The position numbers were made by a program, and so were the translations under genes. From positions 97,423 through 161,422 of the forward strand of contig NZ_LMUQ01000039.1 in NCBI RefSeq assembly GCF_009765865.1: a stretch of 64,000 bases of DNA. Reading direction: 5' to 3'. Shown here piece after piece: positions 16,319 to 26,465 of the stretch (the stretch's first letter is position 1; each line of letters opens with the position of its first letter). This stretch comes from Acidisoma sp. L85 (GTDB lineage: Bacteria > Pseudomonadota > Alphaproteobacteria > Acetobacterales > Acetobacteraceae). The notes below the pieces were generated by a model. The model saw nothing but the letters and a program-made list of their open reading frames with translations. It made no database searches and was not told where the DNA came from.

Positions 16319-19012
16319 TCAAGCAGCGCGGGCCATTTCGCGCAGGACGTAGTGCAGGATACCGCCGTGGCGGTAATAGGCCACCTCGTCCAGCGTATCG
16401 ACGCGGCAGAGCAGATCGACCGTGTCGGTCTGCCCGCTCGGCCGCCGGATCACCATCTTGATGTCCATGCGGGGCCGCAAATCCTCAAGACCGAGGATGT
16501 CCAGAGTTTCCTCGCCCGTCAGGCCCAGCGTCTTGCGGTCCATGCCCTCTTTGAAGGTCAGCGGCAGCACGCCCATGCCGACAAGGTTCGAGCGGTGGAT
16601 GCGCTCGAAGCTTTCCGTCACCACCGCCTTCACACCCAGCAGCATGGTGCCTTTCGCCGCCCAGTCGCGTGACGAGCCAGTGCCGTATTCCTTGCCGCCG
16701 AACACCACCAGCGGCGTGCCCTCGGCCTTGTAGAGCATCGCCGCGTCGTAGATCGGCATCACCTTGCGCGAGGGGTAATGCGTGGTCACGCCACCTTCGG
16801 TGCCAGGCGCCATCTCGTTCTTGATGCGGATATTGGCGAAGGTGCCGCGCATCATGATCTCATGGTTGCCGCGCCGCGCGCCGTAGCTGTTGAAGTCCTT
16901 TTGCTGGACTTGGTATTGCAGCAGATACTCGCCCGCCGGTGATGACTTCTTGATGCTGCCGGCCGGGCTGATGTGATCCGTCGTGATACTGTCGCCCAAT
17001 ACCGCCAGCACGCGCGCGCCGATGATATCCGTGACCGGCTTGGGCTCCATCGTCATGCCCTCGAAATAGGGCGGGTTGCGGACATAGGTGGAGCTATCCG
17101 ACCAGGCATAGGTTTTAGCGTCACCCTCGACCGTGATTTCCTGCCACTGCTTCGGGCCCTTGAAAACATCCGAGTAACGATCGACGAACATCGCGCGCGT
17201 GACATTTGCGCCGACCAGCGCGTTGATCTCAGCCGCGGTCGGCCAGATGTCCTTGAGGTAAACCGGCCTGCCATCCTTGCCGGTGCCCAGCGGCGCCGTC
17301 GTGATGTCCTCATTCATCGTGCCAAGTAGCGCATAGGCGACAACCAATGGCGGGCTCGCGAGATAATTTGCGCGCACATTCGGATGCACGCGTCCCTCGA
17401 AGTTGCGATTGCCCGAAAGGACGGACACGGAAACCAGCTTGTTACCCTCGATCGCCTCGACAATCTCATCGTCGAGCGGGCCGCTATTGCCGATACAGGT
17501 GGTGCAGCCATAGCCAACTGTCTGGAAACCGAGCGCATCCAGATCGGCTTGCAAGCCCGACTTTTCCAGATACTCCGTCACCACTTGCGAGCCCGGCGCC
17601 AGAGAAGTCTTCACCCAAGGCCGCGCCGTCAGGCCCAAGGCCCGCGCCTTGCGCGCCACAAGTCCGGCGGCGACGAGTACGTAAGGGTTGGATGTATTGG
17701 TGCAGCTCGTAATGGCCGCGATCACCACGTCGCCATGGGTGATGTCGTAGTTGCGCCCGGCCACGCGCGCCGTGACGCCAACATCATTGGCCGGCACGCC
17801 CAGGCTGCGCGTCAGTTCGAGTTTAAACGCCTGCGACGCATCTTTCAGCGCCACGCGATCCTGCGGCCGCTTCGGCCCAGCGATCGAAGGCTCGACACTG
17901 GAAAGATCGAGTTCCAGCGTATCGGTAAAGCTCGGATCCGGCGTCTGGCTGTCGCGCCAGATCCCCTGCGCCTTGGCATAGGCTTCCGCCAGCGCGATGC
18001 GATCCTCGGGGCGGCCGGTCAGGCGCATGTAGTTGACAGCCACTCGGTCGAGCGGGAAAAAGCCGCAGGTCGCGCCATATTCCGGCGCCATATTGGCGAT
18101 CGTCGCGCGGTCGGCGAGCGGCATGTGGTCCAGCCCAGGGCCGAAGAACTCGACGAATTTGCCGACCACGCCCTTCTTCCGCAGCATTTGCGTCACGGTC
18201 AGCACGAGATCCGTCGCGGTCACGCCCTCGGTGAGCTTGCCCGTCATGCGGAAGCCGATGACGTCGGGGATCAGCATGGCGATCGGCTGGCCGAGCATGG
18301 CCGCCTCGGCCTCGATGCCACCGACGCCCCAGCCCAGCACGCCGAGGCCGTTGACCATGGTCGTGTGGCTATCGGTGCCGAATAGCGTATCTGGATAGGC
18401 GAAGCTCTCGCCCTCCTCGACCGTCACCCAGACGTTCTGCGCGATATGCTCGAGGTTCACCTGGTGGCAGATGCCGGTGCCGGGGGGCACGACGCTGAAA
18501 TTGTTGAAGGCGGTTTGGCCCCAGCGCAGGAAGCTGTAGCGCTCACCGTTGCGCTCGAACTCGATTTCCACGTTCTTCTCGAGCGAGTCGGCGGTGCCGC
18601 TGATATCGACCTGCACGGAATGGTCGATGACCAGATCGACGGGCACCAGCGGATTGACCTTCTGCGGGTCACCGCCCAGTGCCAGAATGCCGTCGCGCAT
18701 GGCGGCGAGATCGACCACGCCGGGAACGCCGGTGAAATCCTGCATTAGGATGCGCGCCGGGCGGAACGGCACTTCCTGGGTCGAGGAGGCGTCCTTCAGC
18801 CAGCCGGCGATCGACCGGGCGTCGTCGGTCTTGTAGGACGTGCCATTCTCGAAGCGGAGCACATTCTCCAGCAGCACCTTGAGGCTGACCGGCAGGCGGC
18901 TGATGTCACCCAACTCGGCCGTGGCCTCCGGCAGGGAGAAGTAGCTGTAGTCCTTGTCCCCGACGCGCAGCACGCGCTTCGTCTTCAGACTGTCTTGGCC
19001 ACTGATTTTCAT
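16319..19012 (-). CDS. acnA: Aconitate hydratase A
   Basis: An 897-residue [4Fe-4S] aconitase that interconverts citrate and isocitrate. The ATG at 19012 follows AGAGGCG; the frame extends to 19366 only because the stops happen to be absent, and that extension overlaps ccmA. Cluster ligands are C437 (SCTNTSNPY), C503 and C506 ([14 protein letters not shown]). The [22 protein letters not shown]-type substrate loop (about 211-232) and the C-terminal swivel domain with [12 protein letters not shown] are intact. It is divergent from ccmA with 127 bases between starts. This neighbourhood (acnA next to ccmAB) recurs in alphaproteobacteria. Confidence 0.97.
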   Translation of the reverse strand: MKISGQDSLKTKRVLRVGDKDYSYFSLPEATAELGDISRLPVSLKVLLENVLRFENGTSYKTDDARSIAGWLKDASSTQEVPFRPARILMQDFTGVPGVVDLAAMRDGILALGGDPQKVNPLVPVDLVIDHSVQVDISGTADSLEKNVEIEFERNGERYSFLRWGQTAFNNFSVVPPGTGICHQVNLEHIAQNVWVTVEEGESFAYPDTLFGTDSHTTMVNGLGVLGWGVGGIEAEAAMLGQPIAMLIPDVIGFRMTGKLTEGVTATDLVLTVTQMLRKKGVVGKFVEFFGPGLDHMPLADRATIANMAPEYGATCGFFPLDRVAVNYMRLTGRPEDRIALAEAYAKAQGIWRDSQTPDPSFTDTLELDLSSVEPSIAGPKRPQDRVALKDASQAFKLELTRSLGVPANDVGVTARVAGRNYDITHGDVVIAAITSCTNTSNPYVLVAAGLVARKARALGLTARPWVKTSLAPGSQVVTEYLEKSGLQADLDALGFQTVGYGCTTCIGNSGPLDDEIVEAIEGNKLVSVSVLSGNRNFEGRVHPNVRANYLASPPLVVAYALLGTMNEDITTAPLGTGKDGRPVYLKDIWPTAAEINALVGANVTRAMFVDRYSDVFKGPKQWQEITVEGDAKTYAWSDSSTYVRNPPYFEGMTMEPKPVTDIIGARVLAVLGDSITTDHISPAGSIKKSSPAGEYLLQYQVQQKDFNSYGARRGNHEIMMRGTFANIRIKNEMAPGTEGGVTTHYPSRKVMPIYDAAMLYKAEGTPLVVFGGKEYGTGSSRDWAAKGTMLLGVKAVVTESFERIHRSNLVGMGVLPLTFKEGMDRKTLGLTGEETLDILGLEDLRPRMDIKMVIRRPSGQTDTVDLLCRVDTLDEVAYYRHGGILHYVLREMARAA

Positions 19013-19139
19013 GCTGTTTCGCCTCTTTGCGATCGCGCCGGCCGTGCCCGGCAGGTGCAAGGGATCTTGGTCTTGGTTAAACCATAGCCATCCGCCGGGG
19101 TCCACGTCGGCCGGTGCATGGAAGAGGGGCCGACGGCGG

Positions 19140-19736
19140 GTGCTGGAGCTACGGGATATCGCGGCCTTCCGCGGCGAGCGGCTCGTCTTCGAGGCGATCT
19201 CCTTCCGCCTTGACGCCGGAGAGGCGCTGGTGCTGACCGGTGCCAATGGTTCCGGCAAGACCACGCTGCTGCGGCTGCTCGCGGGCTTCGTGCCACCGGC
19301 GGCAGGCGACGTGTTGTGGCAGGGCGCTGAGGCGCTTGGCGATCTTCCAGCTCTCGGCCGCCGCACCAGTTTCCTCGGTCATCAGGATGCCGTGAAGTCG
19401 GGCCTGACGATGGCCGAGAACCTATCGCTCGGCGCGGCGAGAGGCGGCGATGGGCAGCGGGCTGCGCTGGAGACGATGGCGCTCGCCGACCTTGCCGACC
19501 TCCCTGCCCGCTTCCTTTCGGCCGGTCAGAAGCGCCGCCTCGCAATCGCGCGGCTGGTGCTGCAGCGCCGGCCGCTTTGGCTGCTCGATGAGCCGACCAC
19601 CGCGCTCGATGCGGCCTCAGTGGTGGCCCTGGGCGTTGTGGTGGAGCAGCACCGCGCGGCGGGCGGCATCGTCGTAGCCGCAACCCATCTGGATTTGCCG
19701 CTCGCCTCGCCACGGTCGTTGCGGCTCGGCGAATGA
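19140..19736 (+). CDS. ccmA: Cytochrome c biogenesis heme exporter ATP-binding protein CcmA
   Basis: A 198-residue ABC ATPase. I place the start at the GTG at 19140, preceded by GAAGAGGGG. Walker A is GANGSGKTT (residues 34-42), the signature is the CcmA-type [14 protein letters not shown], and Walker B is [12 protein letters not shown]. Together with CcmB it forms the ABC part of the CcmABCD machinery that releases holo-CcmE for c-type cytochrome assembly. It overlaps ccmB by four bases (ATGA). ccmC does not follow. Confidence 0.93.
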   Translation: MLELRDIAAFRGERLVFEAISFRLDAGEALVLTGANGSGKTTLLRLLAGFVPPAAGDVLWQGAEALGDLPALGRRTSFLGHQDAVKSGLTMAENLSLGAARGGDGQRAALETMALADLADLPARFLSAGQKRRLAIARLVLQRRPLWLLDEPTTALDAASVVALGVVVEQHRAAGGIVVAATHLDLPLASPRSLRLGE

Positions 19737-20401
19737 GCGCCTTCCTCCAGCTGCTAAGGCGCGAGCTGCGGCTGGCGCTCCGCCACGGCGGCGACACCCT
19801 CGCGGTTTTGCTGTTCTTCGTGCTCACGGCGGCGCTCTTTCCTTTGGCGATCGGGCCGGAGCCGCAATTGCTTGGGCGGCTGGGGGGCGGTGCCATCTGG
19901 GTCTGCGCCCTGCTCGCCGCGCTGCTGCCGCTCGACCGGATGTTCGGCGCCGATTTCGAGGATGGGTCGCTCGATCAGCTTCTGCTGTCCGGCGCCCCGG
20001 CGGCGGTGATGGCGCTCGCCAAGGCGGTGGCGCATTGGATGACGACGGGACTGCCCCTGCTGCTGATCGCGGCGCCGGTCGCGATCATGCTACGCCTGCC
20101 GCCCGCCGAACTTGCGCCGCTGCTACTCGGTTTGCTGCCGGGCACCGCCGCCCTGTCGCTGATCGGCACGACGGGGGCGGCGCTCGTCATCGGGGCGCGG
20201 CGCGGCGGCGTCCTGCTGCCGCTGCTGGTCCTACCACTCGCGACACCAGTCTTGATCTTCGGGGCAGCGGCGGTTGGCGCCGTGAATGCCGGGCTCTCCG
20301 CGCGGCCGGACCTGCTGCTGCTCTGCGCGCTGCTCGCGCTGGCCCTGCCGCTTTGCCCGCTGGCGGCCGGCGCGGCAGCAAGGGCCGCGGCGGCCGAGTG
20401 A
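19733..20401 (+). CDS. ccmB: Heme exporter membrane protein CcmB
   Basis: A 222-residue membrane protein with six hydrophobic helices. The N-terminal LLRRELRLALRHGGDTLAVL, the FEDGSLDQLLLSG segment and the C-terminal ALALPLCPLAAGAAARA are characteristic of CcmB, the channel partner of CcmA. It is translationally coupled to ccmA. The next gene, a histidine kinase on the other strand, ends 20 bases beyond its stop. Confidence 0.93.
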   Translation: MSAFLQLLRRELRLALRHGGDTLAVLLFFVLTAALFPLAIGPEPQLLGRLGGGAIWVCALLAALLPLDRMFGADFEDGSLDQLLLSGAPAAVMALAKAVAHWMTTGLPLLLIAAPVAIMLRLPPAELAPLLLGLLPGTAALSLIGTTGAALVIGARRGGVLLPLLVLPLATPVLIFGAAAVGAVNAGLSARPDLLLLCALLALALPLCPLAAGAAARAAAAE

Positions 20402-20420
20402 CTCTCTGTGCGCGGTCAAC

Positions 20421-21926
20421 CTACACCGCCGGTGTTTCGACCGCTGGCGCACCCTTCAACCGGCGGCTCGCATTGAACTCCGCGGGCAGGCTGAGCACCG
20501 CTCGAACCCCCGGCTGGTTGTCCTCCAGCCGCAGCGAACCGTTGTGTAGCTGCATGACCGCCTGGACCAAAGCGAGTCCAAGCCCCGAACCCGGCGTGCT
20601 GCGCGCGCTCTCGCCGCGAAAGAAACGTTCGGTCACGCGGTCCAGATCCTCCGGCGGGATGCCGCAGCCACCATCCGCCACGACGATCTCGATTTTGTCC
20701 CCGAGCCGCCCTGCGCCGAGCAGGATCGGCCGGCCCGGCGGCGAGAATTTCAGGGCGTTTTCCAGCAGATTAGCCACCGCTTGCTGCAACAGATCGCGGT
20801 CGCCGAAGACCGGCAGCGGCGGCTTGGCAAGCAGCTCGATCTCGAGCCCCTGCTCCTCCGCGACCGCGCCATAAAGCTCCTGCATATCGCTCAGCAGCGC
20901 ATAGAGGTCGAGCGAGGCGAAAGCCGAGCGGCGCGAGCCGACCTCGATCTCGGCGATCCGCAGCAGACCCTGGAAGACCGAGACGATGCCGTCCAGATCG
21001 AAGGTCGCGCGCTCAACCGCGGCATGCAGGTCCCCAGCGTCGCGCGCATGCAGCGCCGCATCCTCCAGCCGCGCCCGCGCCCGGGTGATCGGCGTGCGAA
21101 GATCATGGGCAATGGCATTGGACACCTGCCGCACGCCGTCCATCAGCCGGGCTATGCGGTCGAGCATGTCGTTGATGGTCTCGGCCAGCCGGTCGAATTC
21201 GTCGCCGCGCCCGGACAGCCGCACGCGGTTCGACAAATCGCCCCGCGCGATCGCCGCCGCCGTCTCCGACACATCGGCGAGGCTGCGGCGGAACAGGCTC
21301 TGGATCACGATGGCGCCGACCGAGCCGAGCACGACCATGAGCAGCAGCGCCCAAAGGAGGCCAGCGGTCAGCAGCGAACGCAGCTTGGCGCGAGATGCCA
21401 CGTCCCGCCCGATGAGCAGATGAAAGCCGCCGGGTAAATCGTAGCGATGCATGCGCGCCAGCGCCTCGTGGCTGCCGCGCTCCACCGGCAGCTCGAACCA
21501 ATCGTCCGGACCTGAGACCTGTCCCGGCCACACCGACAGGTTGCCGGTGATGGGCTTGAGCTGCGCATTCGCCAGAAGATAAATCGCGTTCTCGTCGAGG
21601 CTTTGCGCCAGCCGGTCCTGAATGGTCAGAACCAGCGCCGCCAGGCCGCCTTCCTGGTAGCGCTCGCTCAATCCTTGAGCATCGGCATTGATTGCCGCCT
21701 CAACCTGACGGTTGAGCAGCCCAGCCGTCGCCCACCATAGGAAGATCGCCAAGGCCAAGGCGCTCACGCCGAAGATGAGGGCGTAGAGCAGCGCGAAGCG
21801 CAGCGCCGAGGAACGCAGGAATTTCACGCGCCGCACCCGTGGCAGGAAACGCGGCCGGGGCTCCGCCGGAGCATCGGCCGCATCCGGCGCCCGTGCCGGG
21901 AGCGGCCTCGCGACCTGGCTCATCAT
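20421..21926 (-). CDS. Sensor histidine kinase
   Basis: A 501-residue kinase with two membrane helices (about 44-67 and 186-210) bracketing a periplasmic sensor region, then HAMP (about 211-263), a HisKA dimerisation domain with H274 in AHDLRTPITR, and a HATPase_c domain (N box NLLENALKFS, DGGCGIP, GSGLGLALV). Its response regulator gene ends 22 bases upstream and an HtrA-like protease gene precedes that, so it is the last gene of a three-gene operon. The co-transcribed protease suggests an envelope-stress signal; the sensed ligand is unknown. Confidence 0.93.
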   Translation of the reverse strand: MMSQVARPLPARAPDAADAPAEPRPRFLPRVRRVKFLRSSALRFALLYALIFGVSALALAIFLWWATAGLLNRQVEAAINADAQGLSERYQEGGLAALVLTIQDRLAQSLDENAIYLLANAQLKPITGNLSVWPGQVSGPDDWFELPVERGSHEALARMHRYDLPGGFHLLIGRDVASRAKLRSLLTAGLLWALLLMVVLGSVGAIVIQSLFRRSLADVSETAAAIARGDLSNRVRLSGRGDEFDRLAETINDMLDRIARLMDGVRQVSNAIAHDLRTPITRARARLEDAALHARDAGDLHAAVERATFDLDGIVSVFQGLLRIAEIEVGSRRSAFASLDLYALLSDMQELYGAVAEEQGLEIELLAKPPLPVFGDRDLLQQAVANLLENALKFSPPGRPILLGAGRLGDKIEIVVADGGCGIPPEDLDRVTERFFRGESARSTPGSGLGLALVQAVMQLHNGSLRLEDNQPGVRAVLSLPAEFNASRRLKGAPAVETPAV

Positions 21927-21948
21927 CCGGCCGCCCCGCTATCCGTCC

Positions 21949-22635
21949 CTAGGCCTCGTTATCCGGCCGCATGATGTAGCCGGCGTTGCGGACGGTATGC
22001 AGCAAGGGCCGGGGGAAAGGCTTGTCGACCTTCTGCCGCAGCCGGGAGACATGAACGTCGATCACATTGGTCTGCGGATCGAAGTGGTAGTCCCACACGC
22101 CCTCCAGCAACATGGTCCGCGTCACGACCTGCCCGGCATGGCGCATCAGATATTCGAGCAGCCGGTATTCCCTCGGCTGCAAATCAATCTTCTGGCCGGC
22201 GCGGCGCACGCTGCGGGACAGCAGATCCATCTCCAGATCGCCCACCGCTAGGCGCGTCACCACCGAATCGGCCTTGCCCCGCCGCGTTAGCGCCTCGACC
22301 CGCGCCAGCAGCTCGGCGAAGACGAAGGGCTTGGTGAGGTAATCGTCGCCGCCGGCCTTCAGGCCCTTTACCCGGTCATCGACCTGGCCGAGAGCGGAGA
22401 GGAACAACACGGGAGTCGTATTCTCCTGGGCTCGCAGCGTTTCCAGCAGCCGCAACCCGTCGATGCCGCCCGGCAGCATGCGGTCCAGGATGATCGCGTC
22501 GAAGGATTCGCTCGCCGCCATGAACAGCCCGTCGCGCCCGTTCGCGGCATGCTCGACGACATGCCCCGCCTCCCGCAGGCCCTTGACGACGAAACCGGCG
22601 ACGTCCCGATCATCCTCCACCAGCAAGATCCGCAT
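21949..22635 (-). CDS. OmpR/PhoB-type response regulator
   Basis: A 228-residue two-domain regulator. The receiver has the acidic pair D8/D9, phospho-acceptor D51 (IILDRMLPG), the conserved Lys in DDYLTKPF, and is followed by a winged-helix DNA-binding domain (DLQPREYRLLEYLMRH, NVIDVHVSRLRQKVD). A GAGGAGAGG precedes the ATG. It is cognate to the downstream kinase by position. No operator can be assigned from the sequence alone. Confidence 0.95.
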   Translation of the reverse strand: MRILLVEDDRDVAGFVVKGLREAGHVVEHAANGRDGLFMAASESFDAIILDRMLPGGIDGLRLLETLRAQENTTPVLFLSALGQVDDRVKGLKAGGDDYLTKPFVFAELLARVEALTRRGKADSVVTRLAVGDLEMDLLSRSVRRAGQKIDLQPREYRLLEYLMRHAGQVVTRTMLLEGVWDYHFDPQTNVIDVHVSRLRQKVDKPFPRPLLHTVRNAGYIMRPDNEA

Positions 22636-22662
22636 CTTGGCCTCTCCTCGCCTTCAGTCGTT

Positions 22663-23742
22663 CTACTCTGCCTGAGTCATGGGCCGTAGCCCGACCACGA
22701 CAGTCGCCACCATGGGTCTGCCGCGCCGCACGACATTGAGCCGCGCGGAGCGCCCCGGATGAATCCCGGCGATCTTGCGGATCAGGCCGAGCGCGGTATC
22801 GACGGGCGCGCCATCGACCGTGAGGATGCGGTCCTTGGAGCGCAGACCCGCGCGCGCCGCTGGCCCCGAAGGCTCTACGCCCGTCACCACGACGCCGGGC
22901 GCCGCCGCGTCAGCCTCCGCATCCGAGACACCGATACCCAGCCAGCCACGGTCGATATGCCCGCGCTGTTCCAGCTCCGTCACGATCCCTTCGGCCAACT
23001 CGCTCGGGATAGCGAAGCCGATGCCGACCGAGCCGCCGGTCGGGGAAATGATGGCGGTGGTCACGCCGACGACCTCACCCGTCATGTCGAAGGTGGGTCC
23101 GCCGGAGTTGCCGGGATTGATCGGCGCATCGAGCTGCAGGAAGTCGTCGAACGGCCCGCTCATGATGTCGCGCCCACGGGCGGAGATTATGCCGGCGGTG
23201 ACGGAGCTGCCGAGGCCGAAGGGATTGCCGGCGACTAGGATCCAGTCGCCGACCTCGACCTGTCGCGAATCGCCCCAGTTCACAGCGGGCAGCGCGTGGC
23301 GGGCGGCCACCTTGATGACCGCGATATCCGTCAGCTCGTCGATCCCCACGACTCGTGCCGGAAGCTGCGTGCCGTCTGCCAGGGAAACGGTGATCCGGCT
23401 CGCACCGCCCACCACATGGTCATTGGTCACGATGTAGCCGCTGGGATCGATGATGAAGCCCGAACCCGCCCCAAGCACACGATTCTTGCCGGGACGGTGC
23501 CGGCCGGGAACCTGATCCTGACCGTCGTCAGGGCTTTCGGCTGATTGTTCCTCGGTTACCGAGATATTGACGACGGAGGGTGCCACCTTCTTTACGAGGT
23601 TGCGAAAGCTCGGGAAGCCGTTCTGAGCTTGGGCGCAGCCGCAAAAGGAGAGCGTGAGCAGGCTAGCCGCGGCCAAGATGCCTGCGCGGGCGGGGCAGCG
23701 AGCCCTGAAGGCATAGGCAGGCCGAAGCGAGGAGTGGAACAT
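22663..23742 (-). CDS. Trypsin-like serine protease, DegP/HtrA family with one PDZ domain
   Basis: A 359-residue exported protease. The ATG at 23742 follows AAGAGAAG; residues 1-40 form a signal peptide ending near AQAQ. The catalytic triad is H109 (TNDHVVGG), D139 (ELTDIAVIKV) and S213 (NPGNSGGP). One PDZ domain follows (GWLGIGVSDAEAD..RAGLRSKDRILTVDG), so it resembles DegS or a single-PDZ HtrA more than two-PDZ DegP. It is the first gene of an operon with a response regulator and sensor kinase (gap 27 bases), a layout in which the protease may be the main output. Confidence 0.92.
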   Translation of the reverse strand: MFHSSLRPAYAFRARCPARAGILAAASLLTLSFCGCAQAQNGFPSFRNLVKKVAPSVVNISVTEEQSAESPDDGQDQVPGRHRPGKNRVLGAGSGFIIDPSGYIVTNDHVVGGASRITVSLADGTQLPARVVGIDELTDIAVIKVAARHALPAVNWGDSRQVEVGDWILVAGNPFGLGSSVTAGIISARGRDIMSGPFDDFLQLDAPINPGNSGGPTFDMTGEVVGVTTAIISPTGGSVGIGFAIPSELAEGIVTELEQRGHIDRGWLGIGVSDAEADAAAPGVVVTGVEPSGPAARAGLRSKDRILTVDGAPVDTALGLIRKIAGIHPGRSARLNVVRRGRPMVATVVVGLRPMTQAE

Positions 23743-23915
23743 TCTTCTCTTGTCACACAGCCAGGGCACGGTCATCCAGAGCCCGAGCCGCCTGATTGCG
23801 GTGATTGCCAAGGTTTAACGACAGGACAATCTGCCACAAGGTAACGGCCGGGGATCGGCCGGTCTCCGCCAAGGTAATGGCGGCAAGAGCGAGCGGGATT
23901 GGAAGAGGTTTGAGC

Positions 23916-24257
23916 GTGAGCAGCACCATCTCCATGGACGACTTCCATAAAGTGGATATCCGAGTCGGGACGATCGTCGATGCCCAGCCTTTCCCTGAGG
24001 CGCGAAAGCCCGCGATCAAGCTATGGATCGACTTCGGCCAGCCGCTCGGTGTGAAGCGATCCTCCGCCAAGCTCACGCGCCATTACATGCCCGAGACGCT
24101 GATCGGGCGGCAGGTCTGCGCCGTGGTCAATTTCCCGACGCGGCAGATCGGTCCTTTCGTTAGCGAGGTCTTGACCTTGGGGATGCCGGATGCGAGCGGC
24201 GAGGTTGTGCTCATCAAACCCGATTTGCGAATCCCCGACGGAGGCAGGCTCTTCTGA
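23916..24257 (+). CDS. csaA: CsaA-type tRNA-binding (Trbp111/EMAP-II fold) protein
   Basis: A 113-residue OB-fold protein. The GTG at 23916 is preceded by GGAAGAGG; the frame is open upstream but not conserved. The core [20 protein letters not shown] and [20 protein letters not shown] match the CsaA family, reported to bind tRNA and to have chaperone activity. Its stop overlaps the start of gpt (TGATG). Confidence 0.9.
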   Translation: MSSTISMDDFHKVDIRVGTIVDAQPFPEARKPAIKLWIDFGQPLGVKRSSAKLTRHYMPETLIGRQVCAVVNFPTRQIGPFVSEVLTLGMPDASGEVVLIKPDLRIPDGGRLF

Positions 24258-24733
24258 TGGCCCAACATTACTACACGGTCACCTGGGACCAGCTTCATCG
24301 CGATGCGCGTGCCCTGGCATGGCGGCTGATGGGCGCCGGCCCTTGGGCGGGCATCGTCGCGGTGACTCGGGGCGGCCTGATCCCCGCCGCCATCATCGCG
24401 CGAGAACTGGAATGCCGTTTGATCGAAACCGTCTCGGTCGTCGCCTATGAGGATGAGGACCTTGGGCAGCCTCGGGTCACCAAGGCGCCGATGGCTGCCG
24501 GGGATGGCACTGGGTTCCTGATCGTCGATGATCTCGTGGACACCGGAGCAACCTCCCGGGTCGTGCGCGCCCTGCTTCCACGTGCCCATTTCGCCACGGT
24601 CTATGCGAAACCCGCCGGCAAGAACGAGGTGGATACCTTCGTGACGGAGGTATCGCAGGACACCTGGATCCTTTTCCCGTGGGACACCGACGCGACGCCC
24701 CAATTCGTGGCGCCGATGGCGCGGGGGTCGTAG
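24257..24733 (+). CDS. gpt: Xanthine phosphoribosyltransferase
   Basis: A 158-residue type I phosphoribosyltransferase that salvages xanthine/guanine with PRPP. The PRPP loop is [13 protein letters not shown] (about 91-103), and [16 protein letters not shown] near the N-terminus and the C-terminal WILFPWDTD match bacterial Gpt. It is co-transcribed with csaA through a TGATG overlap. Confidence 0.92.
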   Translation: MAQHYYTVTWDQLHRDARALAWRLMGAGPWAGIVAVTRGGLIPAAIIARELECRLIETVSVVAYEDEDLGQPRVTKAPMAAGDGTGFLIVDDLVDTGATSRVVRALLPRAHFATVYAKPAGKNEVDTFVTEVSQDTWILFPWDTDATPQFVAPMARGS

Positions 24734-24744
24734 CGGGTCCTCCT

Positions 24745-25953
24745 TCAGCCAGCACCCATCGCGCGCCGCATGAAGAAGCGCTTCACCGGCGGCAGGCGGT
24801 GGACGGCGGCGATTCCCAGGTCACGCGCGCCACGCAGCAGCGGATTGTCGTTGCTGAATAGCCGGTCGAGCACATCCGTCGCCGCCAACATCATGAGATT
24901 GTCCGGCCGCCGCTGGCGCTGATAGCGCGCGAGCACGCCGCTCTCTCCCGGATCATTGCCGCGCTCCAAAGCCTCGAGCACCAGGCGGGACAGTTCGGCC
25001 GCGTCGCGCAGCCCCAGATTAAAGCCCTGGCCTGCGATCGGATGGATGCCATGCGCCGCATCACCCACCAAGGCGAGCCGCGTATCGACGTAGCGCGTCG
25101 CCAGCAGGGCCGAGAGCGGATAGTGCCAGCGCCGCCCCAGCAGGCGAATCCCGCCGAGATGATCGCCCAGCCGCCGGGCCACCTCGCGGGTGAAGGCTGG
25201 CGCGTCCAGCGCCGCGAGGCGCTTGGCCACGTCCGCGCGGTCGGTAAAGACGATCGCCGAGACATGCGGGGCGCCCGGCGTCGGGCCCATGGGAAGCTGC
25301 GCGAAGGGTCCGCCGGGCAGGAAATGCTCCAGCGCGACGTTCTCGTGGTGACGCTCATGCGCGATGGCGCAAACGATGCCGCTCTGGCGATAGGGGTAGC
25401 GGATGACCGGGATACGCGCTTGGCGCCGCAGTGGACTCTCTCGCCCCTCGGCCGCGATGACGAGACGGCAGGTGATGCGCTCCCCGGCTTTGGTGCGGAC
25501 CACGACCCCCTCCGCGCTCCGCACGACGTCGATCTGAGCCGGGGCGAAGAGGGTAATGCCGCGGCCGGCATGCAGCCGCCGGTTCAACGCGATCCGCAAA
25601 GCCCGTGCCTCAACCATCCAGCCGAAGGGTCCGCCATCCAGCTCGGCCTGATCGAAATGAAGGAATAGCGGCGAGGCTGGCCGGCCTGGCCTGCCATCGG
25701 ACACCCGGATCTGCTCGATCGGACTGGGCTCGAAGGGCAGTGCATCCCATAGCCCGCCCTGGCTCAGCAGCGGCACCGAGCCGGCGGCTATGGCATAGGC
25801 CCGGCCATCGAAGTCGGGATGTTCCATCGGCGACAGCGGCGCGCGGTCGAATACCGCCACTCGCGCCCCCGCCTCGGCCAGACGGCAGGCGAGCGCGCCG
25901 CCCACCGGCCCGGCTCCCACGATACAGACGTCGACAGTCAATTCGGTGGTCAT
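24745..25953 (-). CDS. UbiH/UbiF/VisC/COQ6-type FAD monooxygenase
   Basis: A 402-residue flavoprotein hydroxylase. The FAD dinucleotide motif VDVCIVGAGPVGGALACRL opens the protein, a GREDSPLR-like motif follows (AAEGRESPLRRQ), and VGDAAHGIHPIAGQGFNLGLRD is the UbiH-family FAD/ribityl motif. It probably hydroxylates a ring position in ubiquinone biosynthesis; which of the three positions cannot be said. The ATG at 25953 is preferred over a GTG three bases upstream. Confidence 0.92.
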   Translation of the reverse strand: MTTELTVDVCIVGAGPVGGALACRLAEAGARVAVFDRAPLSPMEHPDFDGRAYAIAAGSVPLLSQGGLWDALPFEPSPIEQIRVSDGRPGRPASPLFLHFDQAELDGGPFGWMVEARALRIALNRRLHAGRGITLFAPAQIDVVRSAEGVVVRTKAGERITCRLVIAAEGRESPLRRQARIPVIRYPYRQSGIVCAIAHERHHENVALEHFLPGGPFAQLPMGPTPGAPHVSAIVFTDRADVAKRLAALDAPAFTREVARRLGDHLGGIRLLGRRWHYPLSALLATRYVDTRLALVGDAAHGIHPIAGQGFNLGLRDAAELSRLVLEALERGNDPGESGVLARYQRQRRPDNLMMLAATDVLDRLFSNDNPLLRGARDLGIAAVHRLPPVKRFFMRRAMGAG

Positions 25954-26044
25954 CACGGTCCCGGCGCTAAAGGCTGCCCGTTATATAGGCGGCATCCCAT
26001 CGAGCCAGAGCCCTTCTCCTCGGACGGCCAGCGAAATTGTTCCG

Positions 26045-26060
26045 TGGCACGCCGCTTGCA
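26045..26060 (+). promoter_or_regulatory. Sigma-54 (RpoN) promoter for glnK-amtB
   Basis: TGGCACG-N4-TTGCA at 26045-26060 matches the -24/-12 consensus, with GG (26046-26047) and GC (26058-26059) separated by exactly ten bases. It stands 57 bases ahead of the glnK start. This is the expected nitrogen-starvation promoter type for a PII/ammonium transporter operon, normally activated by NtrC. I do not see a clear NtrC site upstream. Confidence 0.85.
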
Positions 26061-26089
26061 AGCCTCCCCGGCAATCACGTTTCGCGTGA

Positions 26090-26455
<366 letters not shown>

Positions 26456-26465
26456 AAAGGAACCG

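Noticed and set aside
19013-19366. 5' extension of the aconitase frame
   Set aside because: Low-complexity, overlaps ccmA on the other strand; the ribosome-binding site and homology start at 19012.
24190-24450. Alternative plus-strand frame inside gpt
   Set aside because: Overlaps gpt, which has a clear PRPP motif; Arg-rich shadow.
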